32,251 nt of DNA, taken from positions 1 through 32,251 of the forward strand of contig JAJTCQ010000014.1 of assembly GCA_021323315.1 (NCBI GenBank), given 5' to 3'. Positions 6,912 through 13,530 of this stretch are shown piece by piece. Position numbers and translations under genes: made by a program. The DNA comes from Gaiellaceae bacterium. Its GTDB lineage: Bacteria > Actinomycetota > Thermoleophilia > Gaiellales > Gaiellaceae. Within the stretch, counting starts at the first letter, position 1, and each line of letters opens with the position of its first letter. The notes beneath the pieces are model-generated. The model saw nothing but the letters and a program-made list of their open reading frames with translations, was not told where the DNA came from and did not search any database.

Positions 6912-8029
6912 TGGCCAGCTCGTTCAAGCTGCCCGACCTCGGCGAGGGCCTGACCGAGGGCGAGATCGCACGCTGGCTCGTGGCGGAGGGGCAGGAGATC
7001 GCGGAGGACGAGCCGCTCGTCGAGATCCAGACCGACAAGGCGACCGTCGAGATCCCCTCGCCGTACGCGGGGACGGTGCTGGCGATTCTCGTCGCCGAGG
7101 GCGAGATCGCTTCGGTGGGCACTCAGCTCGTCGTCATCGGCGAGCCGGGCGAAGACGCAAGTGACAAGTTGTCACAAGCACCGCGCACCGCAGCGGCGGC
7201 GGGTGAGCAGCCAAGTGAAACAGTGTCACAGGGGCAGTCGACCCCTGCCGCGGGAGCCGGGCGCGTGCAGGCGACGCCCGTAGTCCGTCGCATCGCGCAG
7301 GAGCTCGGCGTGGAACTCGCGGGAGTCGACGGTTCCGGTCCCGCCGGCCGGATCACCGAGGACGACGTGCGCGCGGCCGCCTCGGTTGGTACCGAGGGTC
7401 GGCGCGAGCCACTCCGCGGTGTCCGCCGCGTGATCGCGGAGCACATGGCACGCGCGCATCGCGAGGTGCCGCCGGTGACGTGGGTCGAGGAGTGCGACTT
7501 CGAGGGAGTTCCGCTCGACCGCCTGCTCGCGACCGTCGTGAAGGCGAGCGCCGACTCGCTGGCCGAGTTCCCGGAGCTGAATGCACGACTCGACGGCGAT
7601 GCGATCGTCTATCTCGACCGTTACGACATCGGCGTCGCCGTGCAGACCGACGAGGGCCTCGTCGTACCGGTCGTGCGGGCTGCGAACGGGAAGTCCGTCG
7701 AGGAGTTGGGGATCGAGATCGCCGGGCTCGCCGAGCGCGCGCGGGCAGGCTCGCTCGCCGCCGACGAGCTGCGCGGCTCGACGTTCACCGTGTCGAGCGC
7801 CGGCAAGCTCGCAGGTCTCTTCCAGACGCCGATCGTCAACCATCCCGAGGTCGCGATCCTGAGCATCGGTCGCGTGGCGCCGCGCGCCGTCGTCCGCGAC
7901 GGCGAGCTCGTCGTGCGCCAAACCGGGACGCTCGCGATCACGTTCGACCACCGCGTCATCGACGGGGCGCGAGCAGCCACCTTCGGCCTCGCGGTGATCG
8001 CCCGGATCGAAGTGCGCCCGGCGGGCTAG
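6911..8029 (+). CDS. 2-oxoacid dehydrogenase E2 component (dihydrolipoyl acyltransferase)
   Basis: This is the lipoate-bearing core of the complex, which accepts the acyl group from E1 and transfers it to CoA. Domains in order are a lipoyl domain at 1-78 with lysine 43 in QTDKATVEI, a linker rich in A, S, Q and P (79-118), a peripheral-subunit-binding domain at about 121-157 (ATPVVRRIAQELGVELAG), and the catalytic CAT domain from about 167 to the end. The catalytic HRVIDG lies at 347-352. At 372 residues it is short for the family (400-430), mainly because only one lipoyl domain and a short linker are present. The gene closes the operon; its stop codon lies in the loop of a strong hairpin. 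Confidence 0.94.
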   Translation: MASSFKLPDLGEGLTEGEIARWLVAEGQEIAEDEPLVEIQTDKATVEIPSPYAGTVLAILVAEGEIASVGTQLVVIGEPGEDASDKLSQAPRTAAAAGEQPSETVSQGQSTPAAGAGRVQATPVVRRIAQELGVELAGVDGSGPAGRITEDDVRAAASVGTEGRREPLRGVRRVIAEHMARAHREVPPVTWVEECDFEGVPLDRLLATVVKASADSLAEFPELNARLDGDAIVYLDRYDIGVAVQTDEGLVVPVVRAANGKSVEELGIEIAGLAERARAGSLAADELRGSTFTVSSAGKLAGLFQTPIVNHPEVAILSIGRVAPRAVVRDGELVVRQTGTLAITFDHRVIDGARAATFGLAVIARIEVRPAG

Positions 8030-8042
8030 CACCCGCCGGGCG
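8015..8042 (+). terminator. Hairpin at the end of the E2 gene
   Basis: A perfect 11-bp inverted repeat, CGCCCGGCGGG at 8015-8025 and CCCGCCGGGCG at 8032-8042, flanks a 6-nt loop that contains the TAG stop. There is no T tract, so it would be a U-less terminator. It lies between convergent genes and can serve both strands. Confidence 0.65.
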
Positions 8043-8064
8043 GTCTGCCCCCTGGCCCCCGGAC

Positions 8065-8604
8065 CTAGTCGTCGCGCTGGTCGTCGTCGTTGATCTGACC
8101 CCGTACCTCGCCCGCCGGGAACTTGGTCGAGTGGACGTTGGCGTACGTCCGTCCCGCGCGAATGGCCGCGACGAGCTCGCCGAACTCGCCGGCTGCGATG
8201 CCCTGTCCCGTGGGGCCGACCACGTCCGCCGGCACGATCGTTCCGGTCACCGTTCCGGACTGTGGGCATGCCGGCTTGCCGCCTCCGCCGCACAGGAATG
8301 CGGCGACGCCGCCGTTGACGCTTCGCTGTCCGAAGTGGATGTGCGCGAACAGGACCGGCGCCTCGAGATCTGCGAATGTCAGCGTGAAGTCGATCTCCGC
8401 CGCGTCATCGTCGATCGTCGCTGTGAAGGAGCCACTGGCGACACTCGAGACAGGCCCGCCGGGCGCTCCCTCGAGGTAGCCGCTCATCGGGCCGGTGCTC
8501 ACGTTCTTCTTTCCGCTGTCAGCTGTCGCGTACGAGCCGATCGCCAGAACGGCGAGCGCTCCCGAGATCAGCGTGACGAGCGTGAGTCCCGTACGACTGC
8601 GCAT
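8065..8604 (-). CDS. Secreted CHRD-domain protein
   Basis: The 179-residue product begins with a Sec signal peptide (MRSRTGLTLVTLISGALAVL, likely cut near residue 29 after ATA). It continues as a single CHRD domain, a beta-rich fold first described in chordin. Diagnostic features are the HIHFGQ strand and the C-terminal NVHSTKFPAGEVRGQI. Two cysteines flank a glycine-rich stretch in the middle and could be disulphide-bonded outside the cell. ATG at 8604 is chosen because it opens the signal peptide and follows GAGGGGAG at good spacing. The larger open frame upstream is non-coding by composition. The molecular role of bacterial CHRD proteins is poorly known; surface or extracellular location is likely. 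Confidence 0.85.
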   Translation of the reverse strand: MRSRTGLTLVTLISGALAVLAIGSYATADSGKKNVSTGPMSGYLEGAPGGPVSSVASGSFTATIDDDAAEIDFTLTFADLEAPVLFAHIHFGQRSVNGGVAAFLCGGGGKPACPQSGTVTGTIVPADVVGPTGQGIAAGEFGELVAAIRAGRTYANVHSTKFPAGEVRGQINDDDQRDD

Positions 8605-8673
8605 GCGTCTGCTCCCCTCTCCGAAGGTTCTACTGCAATACGAACGCGCGAACGATTCGGATTCCCGCTCTTC

Positions 8674-8679
8674 TAGACT
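8674..8679 (+). promoter_or_regulatory. -10 element for the gene at 8687
   Basis: TAGACT ends 7 nt before the GTG at 8687, with no Shine-Dalgarno sequence. It is identical to the hexamers before 15405 and 29080. Confidence 0.6.
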
Positions 8680-8686
8680 GCTGCCC

Positions 8687-9103
8687 GTGGGGGACTGGTA
8701 CACGATCGGGCTTTCCCTCGGGCTCGGCCTCGGTCTGTCGATTGCGATCACGGGCATCCTCGGGACGAACGTGCTCGGGATCGGGGCGGCGGCGGTCGTC
8801 GGGGCGGTGCTCGGCGGCGCGATCGGTCTCCTCATCGGAGACACCGCCGAGACGATCGCCGGCGTCGTAGGCGGAGTACTCGGTGCCTTGGCCGCTGCGG
8901 CGGTCGTCGTCGGGGCTCTCCGGCGGGGCGCCACGCGGTTCGGTGTCGGCGCGTACATGGGCGCGCTCGGCGTGCTCGTCTGCCTCGTCGCGCTGATCCC
9001 GATCGCGGGTTACGCGCTCGCGGTCGCGCTTCCAGCCCTGGCTGCGCGTCTGCGCGGACGGCAGGCCGCCCGCTTTGCCGGGCTCCGCACCCTCGCGAAG
9101 TGA
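8687..9103 (+). CDS. Glycine-rich four-helix membrane protein, function unknown
   Basis: The 138-residue protein is almost entirely hydrophobic, with about four membrane segments (near residues 5-25, 26-48, 52-75 and 87-115). It is dense in glycine and alanine, including GLSLGLGLGLSIA and GAVLGGAIGLLIG, which resemble glycine-zipper helix packing. The tail is basic (RLRGRQAARFAGLR). I chose GTG at 8687 because a -10 hexamer sits 7 nt upstream and residues before it look non-coding; a longer frame from 8495 would run antisense into the CHRD gene. The stop overlaps pcm as GTGA. No family was recognised. Confidence 0.7.
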   Translation: MGDWYTIGLSLGLGLGLSIAITGILGTNVLGIGAAAVVGAVLGGAIGLLIGDTAETIAGVVGGVLGALAAAAVVVGALRRGATRFGVGAYMGALGVLVCLVALIPIAGYALAVALPALAARLRGRQAARFAGLRTLAK

Positions 9104-9756
9104 GCTCGCGGCCAGACTGGGCCGGCGCGCGTGCGCGCATGGTCGAACGGCAGCTCCGGCGGCGTGGGATCCCGGACGACCGCGTCCTCGCGGCGATGGA
9201 GCGCGTGCCGCGAGAGCTGTTCGTGCCTGACAGCGTGCGTCCGTACGCCTATGCCGACGACGCGCTGCCGATCGGTCAGGGGCAGACGATCTCGCAGCCC
9301 TTCGTGGTGGCGACGATCTGCTCGCTCCTTGCCCTCGACGGCTCCGAGCGGGTTCTCGACGTCGGCACGGGGTCCGGCTACCAGGCGGCCGTGCTCGCCG
9401 AGCTCGCCGCAGAAGTCGTGACGATCGAGCGGCTCCAGGAGCTGGCGGAGACTGCACGGGCAGCGCTCGCCGCGGCCGGATATCCGAACGTCGAGGTGCG
9501 GGTCGGCGACGGGTCGCTCGGCGTCGAGGAGCGGGCGCCGTTCGACGCGATCGCCGTCGCGGCGGCGACCCCCACCGTGCCCCCGGCGCTGTACGAGCAG
9601 CTCGCCGTGGGCGGCCGGATCGTCGTCCCGCGCGGCTCGCGGGACGGCCAGAAGCTCGTGCTGGTCGTGCGTACCGTGGACGGGCCCGTCGAGCACGCCG
9701 TCCTTCCCGTCCGCTTCGTACCGTTACTGGGCGATGAAGGGTTCGGTGAGACCTGA
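9100..9756 (+). CDS. pcm: Protein-L-isoaspartate O-methyltransferase
   Basis: This cytoplasmic repair enzyme uses S-adenosylmethionine to methylate isoaspartyl residues in aged proteins, allowing their return to aspartate. The 218 residues are normal length. Visible are the N-terminal MVERQLRRRGIPDDRVLAAM, the substrate-binding stretch PIGQGQTISQP at about 65-75, and the SAM-binding motif I VLDVGTGSGYQAAVLAEL at about 86-103. GTG at 9100 overlaps the preceding stop (GTGA), so the gene is coupled to the membrane protein upstream. The start fits the family, whose first helix begins about ten residues before MVERQL. Confidence 0.92.
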   Translation: MSSRPDWAGARARMVERQLRRRGIPDDRVLAAMERVPRELFVPDSVRPYAYADDALPIGQGQTISQPFVVATICSLLALDGSERVLDVGTGSGYQAAVLAELAAEVVTIERLQELAETARAALAAAGYPNVEVRVGDGSLGVEERAPFDAIAVAAATPTVPPALYEQLAVGGRIVVPRGSRDGQKLVLVVRTVDGPVEHAVLPVRFVPLLGDEGFGET

Positions 9757-9790
9757 CCGTATGGGGGGCGGTGACGATTCGGCACACGAC

Positions 9791-9796
9791 TACTCT
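9791..9796 (+). promoter_or_regulatory. Possible -10 element for the gtrA-like gene
   Basis: TACTCT lies 3 nt before ATG 9800 and 9 nt before the in-frame GTG 9806. If it is real, GTG 9806 would be the leaderless start. Confidence 0.35.
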
Positions 9797-9799
9797 GCG

Positions 9800-10261
9800 A
9801 TGACGGTGGAGTCGTCGCACGCCCAGCCCGTCCACGGGGAGTACTCGCCCGCGCGTGTCCGCGCGGGCATGCGCAAGCGCTCCAACTGGGAGCAGCTCGT
9901 CAAGTTCTGCGCCGTCGGCGCGAGCGGCTACGTCGTCAACCTGGCCGTCTACACGCTGCTGCTCGACGTCGGCGGCATGCACTACATCTCCGCCGCCGTC
10001 GGGTCGTTCCTCGTCGCGGTGACGAACAACTACGGCTGGAACCGTCTGTGGACGTTCCGGGAGCAGCGCGGCGGCGTCGCGTATCAGGGAATGCGCTTTC
10101 TCATCGTCTCGACGATCGCGCTCGTCGCGAACCTCGTCGTCCTGCACGGGCTCGTCACGCTCGGGCTCGGCGAGGTCATGGCGCAGGCCGTCGCGATCGT
10201 GCTCGTCACGCCGGTGAACTTCGTCGGCAATAAGCTCTGGTCGTTCGGACCCCGACGCTGA
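9800..10261 (+). CDS. GtrA-family membrane protein
   Basis: GtrA-like proteins are four-helix membrane proteins associated with flipping or transfer of lipid-linked sugars for cell-surface polysaccharides. The family signature is clear: QLVKFCAVGASGYVVNLAVY, then SFLVAVTNNYGWNRLWTFRE, the FLIVSTIALVANLVVLHGL helix, and the end PVNFVGNKLWSFGPRR. About 30 hydrophilic residues precede the first helix. The start is uncertain: ATG 9734 and ATG 9764 extend it and overlap pcm or its stop region, and GTG 9806 fits a -10 element; I favour ATG 9800. The stop forms a CTGA with the next gene, a large membrane protein of possible sugar-transfer type. Confidence 0.85.
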   Translation: MTVESSHAQPVHGEYSPARVRAGMRKRSNWEQLVKFCAVGASGYVVNLAVYTLLLDVGGMHYISAAVGSFLVAVTNNYGWNRLWTFREQRGGVAYQGMRFLIVSTIALVANLVVLHGLVTLGLGEVMAQAVAIVLVTPVNFVGNKLWSFGPRR

Positions 10262-12009
10262 TCGCCGCGGCCGCGTTCGCGGCACTCACGCTCGCCCTTC
10301 CCGCGACTGCCACGGCGCAGTCGCCGGACCTCGCGCGGCTCGACGAGGAGGCCGCCGTGGAGCTCGCCCTCGCACACCGCAAGGTCGAGTCCTGGCTCGA
10401 CCGCTACCCCGCCGATCCGGCCACCGACGGGGAGTTCCGCTCCGAATCGCGCACGTGGCTCGTCAAGGTGTGGTCGGGCGAGGCCGGGCAGGTCGCGCAG
10501 GTCGTGGTCGAGGACACGTCCGGCGCGGTCGCGGAGGCGTGGACCGGCCCGCAGGTGGCGTGGAAGATGGCGCGCGGACGCGCGGGCGCCTTCGGCGGGA
10601 AGACGCTCCTGCAGCCGTATGTCTGGCTCGGGTTCTGCCTGATCTTCTTCCTCGGGCTCGCGGATCTGCGCAGGCCGTTCTCCACGCGAAACCTCGACCT
10701 GCTCGCGCTCCTCGGCTTCACCGCGTCGCTCGCGTTCTTCGACCGCGGGGAGATCTTCCGGAGCGTGCCGCTCGTCTACCCGGTGCTTGCCTACCTGCTC
10801 GCGCGCGGAGTCTGGGTCGGGTTCGGTCGCCGCGGCTCGACGCTCTCGCCGCTGTGGCCGACGTGGGTGCTCGCGGCGGCGGCAGTGTTCCTGCTCGGAT
10901 TCCGGGTCGGCCTCAACCTGGAGACGCCGAGGGGAGTGATCGACGTGGGGCTCGCGGGCGTGGTCGGCGGAAGCCGGATCCTCGACGGCGAGGCGCCGTA
11001 CGGGAACATGCCGCAGCGCGGCGATCTCGAACCTTGCGGGCCGAAGGACGCCGACGGGCAGGTCCGCGAGCGGATCCAGACGAACGGGCGCTGCGAGGCT
11101 GCGATCGAGCGCGGCGACACGTACGGCCCTGTGTCCTACCTCGCATACGTGCCGGCCGTCGCCGTCTTCCCCTGGAGCGGGAAGTGGGACTCGCTGCCGG
11201 CGGCGCACGCAACCTCGATCGCGTTCGATCTCCTGGCCGTCCTCGCGCTCGTGCTGATCGGCGTGCGGTTCGGCGGGCGACGGCTCGCCGTCCTGCTCGC
11301 ATTCGGCTGGGCGGCCTTCCCGTTCACCGCGTACACGCTGAACGCGAACACGAACGACGCGATCATGCCCGCCGTTCTCCTGTTCGGGTTCCTTCTCGTC
11401 GCGTCCGACTGGGCGCGCGGCGCGTCGGTCGCGCTCGCCGGCTGGGCGAAGTTCGGAGCCCTCCTCGTGACGCCGCTCTGGGCCACCTATCCCGTGGCCG
11501 AGCTGCGGCGCATCGCGCGTTTCGCGGCGGCCTTTGCGGTCGCGACGATGCTCGCGTTCTCCGTACTCCTGCTCGAGCCGTCGCTCGGGGATGCGATCCG
11601 CACGTTCTGGGAGCGGACGATCGGGTTCCAGTCGGGACGCGACTCGCCGTTCTCGATCTGGGGCTGGGGGCAGTACCACGCACGAGGCATCCCGGACCTC
11701 GGGTTCCTCCAACCCGTCGTCGTCGCCTTCGCGGTGGGGCTCGCGGGCGTCCTGGGAATCGTCCCTCGACGCAAGACGCCCCTCCGGCTCGCAGCCCTCA
11801 CGGCGGTGCTCCTCGTCGCGTTCCAGCTGACGCTGACCCACTGGTTCTACCTCTACCTCCCGTGGGTCGCGCCGTTCGTCCTCCTCTGGCTGCTCCTCCC
11901 GGAGCTGGACGATCAGGAGAGGGAAACGCGAATCGCCTCGATCGAGGACGCCTTGCCGGTCGCGGCGTCGCAGTCCACGATCGCACCCTCGATTCGCACG
12001 CCTCCCTGA
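10258..12009 (+). CDS. Signal-peptide membrane protein, possible GT-C/DUF2029-like transferase, apparent CTG start
   Basis: The protein has an N-terminal Sec-like signal (IAAAAFAALTLALPATATAQ), an extracytoplasmic region of about 90 residues with PepSY-like features (TWLVKVWSGEAGQ, QVAWKMARG), and then about ten membrane helices. A loop contains RILDGEAPYGNMPQRGD and GDTYGPVSYLAYVP, reminiscent of DUF2029/GT-C glycosyltransferases that use lipid-linked sugars. The nearest GTG (10357) would delete the signal peptide. The only start candidates that keep it are CTG 10258, in a CTGA overlap with the gtrA stop, and CTG 10237, which adds a positively charged n-region; TAA at 10231 closes the frame. 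The 3' end overlaps the convergent phosphoesterase by 97 nt. The membrane topology is clear; the enzymatic role is tentative. Confidence 0.72.
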   Translation: MIAAAAFAALTLALPATATAQSPDLARLDEEAAVELALAHRKVESWLDRYPADPATDGEFRSESRTWLVKVWSGEAGQVAQVVVEDTSGAVAEAWTGPQVAWKMARGRAGAFGGKTLLQPYVWLGFCLIFFLGLADLRRPFSTRNLDLLALLGFTASLAFFDRGEIFRSVPLVYPVLAYLLARGVWVGFGRRGSTLSPLWPTWVLAAAAVFLLGFRVGLNLETPRGVIDVGLAGVVGGSRILDGEAPYGNMPQRGDLEPCGPKDADGQVRERIQTNGRCEAAIERGDTYGPVSYLAYVPAVAVFPWSGKWDSLPAAHATSIAFDLLAVLALVLIGVRFGGRRLAVLLAFGWAAFPFTAYTLNANTNDAIMPAVLLFGFLLVASDWARGASVALAGWAKFGALLVTPLWATYPVAELRRIARFAAAFAVATMLAFSVLLLEPSLGDAIRTFWERTIGFQSGRDSPFSIWGWGQYHARGIPDLGFLQPVVVAFAVGLAGVLGIVPRRKTPLRLAALTAVLLVAFQLTLTHWFYLYLPWVAPFVLLWLLLPELDDQERETRIASIEDALPVAASQSTIAPSIRTPP

Positions 12010-12692
12010 GCCGTCTCGAAGCGGACCGGGAGACCCGTCCGCATTCGCCGGATCGCGAGCTCGGCCTCGACGCCGATCACCGAGTCGTGCGGCCCGGTCA
12101 TCCCGGCGTCCGTGATGAACGCGGTTCCTCGCGGGAGCACGGTCGCGTCGGAGGTCTGGACGTGCGTGTGAGTTCCGACCACCGCGGTCACGCGTCCGTC
12201 GAGGTAGCGGGCGAGGGCGGCCTTCTCGCTCGTTGCCTCCGCGTGCACGTCGACGAGGACGACGGGGGTCTCGGCGCGCGCCTCGTCCACGAGGGCGTCG
12301 ATCACCTCGAACATCGAGGTCGCCGGGTGCAGGAAGAGCGAGCCGAGCACGTTGACGACGCCGAGCCTCGCAGCGCCGACGGGGACGACCGTCAACCCGC
12401 GGCCCGGTGTCGCGCGCGAGGTGTTCGCCGGACGGATCACCCGCTCCGACCCCTCGAGGTACGGACCGATCTCCGTGCGCCGGAAGGCGTGGTTGCCGAG
12501 CGTGATCGCATCGACGCCCATGGCCAGGATCTGCTCCGCGAGGCGCGGTGTGATGCCGATTCCGTCCGCCGCGTTCTCGCCGTTCACCACGCACGCGTCG
12601 ATCGCGTGCTCCGTCTTGATCGACTGCAGGCGCTGCTCGAGAGCCCCGCGACCGGGCGCCCCCACGACGTCGGCGATGAAGAGGATGCGCAG
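11913..12692 (-). CDS. ymdB: YmdB-type metallophosphoesterase (TIGR00282 family), apparent CTG start
   Basis: This cytoplasmic calcineurin-like phosphoesterase belongs to the YmdB family, whose Bacillus member hydrolyses 2',3'-cyclic AMP. Metal-site motifs are all present: FIADVVG (first Asp), VVNGENAADG, ITLGNHAF, VDVHAEATSEKAAL and GTHTHVQTSDA. The family start is normally MRILFIGDVVG. Here the matching codons are CTG CGC ATC CTC TTC, with CTG at 12692 and the previous gene's TAA only 12 nt upstream, and no ATG, GTG or TTG between. A GTG at 12665 would remove the first metal ligand. With CTG the length is 259 residues, the norm for the family. It follows the M23-like gene in one transcript and overlaps the convergent membrane-protein gene at its 3' end. 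Confidence 0.85.
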   Translation of the reverse strand: MRILFIADVVGAPGRGALEQRLQSIKTEHAIDACVVNGENAADGIGITPRLAEQILAMGVDAITLGNHAFRRTEIGPYLEGSERVIRPANTSRATPGRGLTVVPVGAARLGVVNVLGSLFLHPATSMFEVIDALVDEARAETPVVLVDVHAEATSEKAALARYLDGRVTAVVGTHTHVQTSDATVLPRGTAFITDAGMTGPHDSVIGVEAELAIRRMRTGLPVRFETAQGGVRIEGAIVDCDAATGKASSIEAIRVSLS

Positions 12693-12704
12693 AGCGCGGA
12701 GACC

Positions 12705-13469
12705 TTAAGGCACGCCGAGCGTGGCCGAGGGGTACACCTGGAGGGCGACGTTGTTGCCGCCTTCGGCCGCGTACTTCGTGAGCGCCTGCTGCTCGTGGCG
12801 GCTGATGTTCGTCACCGTCCCGAGCTTCGACGAGCCCGCGGCGACGTTGGCGCCGACGGAGAGCACGGGGTCCGGCTGCACGTTCTGGATCGACACGACA
12901 AGCGACGGAGCGGACGAGGGCCTGAGCTCCACCTCCGCACCGACGACCTTGCCGGACACGATCTGATCCCTGATCGCGACGACGGTCCCGTCGACGGGCG
13001 AGTAGACGTCCGTTCCCGCCACGGCTCCGACGTCGAGCGTGCGGAGCGGCCCGCCCGAGAGCTGGTACCAGGCGAGACCGCTCTTCGACGCACCCGTGAT
13101 CCGGTGCCAGAGCCGCGCGACCAGGCCCTCGTTTCGCTGCGGGCCGACCGGCTTCAGGACGAGTGCGCCCTCCTCGCTCGCGTGGAAGCCCACCGCCGTC
13201 ACGCCGCCCTCGGCGACGGGCGACTCGATGCGGAGGTTTCCGACGGTCGCAAGGACCTGCGGCTCCGGCGGCGCAGACGTCACCGGGAGTGGCGCTGGCC
13301 GACTGACCGCCGGCGTGCTCTCACCGTCGAACGCGGTGAGGGCCAGAGTCGCGATCGCGAGAACGGCGACGACGACGCCGACTGCGATGCGCCGCGACCT
13401 CGCCTGGGAGCGCCGACGGTCCGCCCGCAGCCGCGCCGCGTGACGGGAGCGCGGAGTCGCGGTCGCCAT
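12705..13469 (-). CDS. Membrane-anchored degenerate M23/LytM-like protein
   Basis: The 254-residue protein has a very basic N-terminus (RSRHAARLRADRRRSQARSR), one membrane helix at about residues 31-52, a proline-rich linker, and an extracytoplasmic beta-rich domain. Its C-terminal half (DVYSPVDGTVVAIRDQIVSG, then VGANVAAGSSKLGTV and NNVALQVYPSA) follows the strand pattern of M23 peptidases, but none of the zinc ligands (HxxxD, HxH) is present. It may therefore bind rather than cleave peptidoglycan. ATG 13469 is chosen because a TACGGT -10 element ends 6 nt upstream; the open frame before it is non-coding. The gene lies 12 nt upstream of the phosphoesterase. The M23 relation is my reading of the strand pattern only. 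Confidence 0.68.
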   Translation of the reverse strand: MATATPRSRHAARLRADRRRSQARSRRIAVGVVVAVLAIATLALTAFDGESTPAVSRPAPLPVTSAPPEPQVLATVGNLRIESPVAEGGVTAVGFHASEEGALVLKPVGPQRNEGLVARLWHRITGASKSGLAWYQLSGGPLRTLDVGAVAGTDVYSPVDGTVVAIRDQIVSGKVVGAEVELRPSSAPSLVVSIQNVQPDPVLSVGANVAAGSSKLGTVTNISRHEQQALTKYAAEGGNNVALQVYPSATLGVP

Positions 13470-13475
13470 GTTCGG

Positions 13476-13481
13476 ACCGTA
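13476..13481 (-). promoter_or_regulatory. -10 element for the M23-like/ymdB transcript
   Basis: On the minus strand TACGGT ends 6 nt before the ATG at 13469, with no Shine-Dalgarno sequence. Confidence 0.5.
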
Positions 13482-13517
13482 GCAAGCTCCCCGACGGGGA
13501 TCCGCAGCCCTCCGCGA

Positions 13518-13523
13518 TAGGAT
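13518..13523 (+). promoter_or_regulatory. -10 element for the AI-2E-type transporter gene
   Basis: TAGGAT ends 7 nt before the ATG at 13531. With the minus-strand TACGGT at 13476 it makes a compact divergent promoter pair within 61 bp. Confidence 0.6.
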
Positions 13524-13530
13524 CCGCCGG

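Noticed and set aside
8641-8654. CGAACGCGCGAACG as a LexA-type box
   Set aside because: The two half-sites are direct, not inverted, repeats, so it does not match an SOS operator.
8495-8686. N-terminal extension of the glycine-rich membrane protein
   Set aside because: It would run antisense into the CHRD signal peptide, and the -10 element lies inside it, directly before GTG 8687.
10084-12594. An 836-codon open frame on the minus strand
   Set aside because: It runs antisense to the gtrA, membrane-protein and phosphoesterase genes and its translation is an Arg/Glu/Asp-rich low-complexity string, the usual shadow of GC-rich coding DNA.
10455-13520. A 1021-codon plus-strand open frame
   Set aside because: It crosses genes on both strands and is arginine-rich without any domain; it is a frame shadow.
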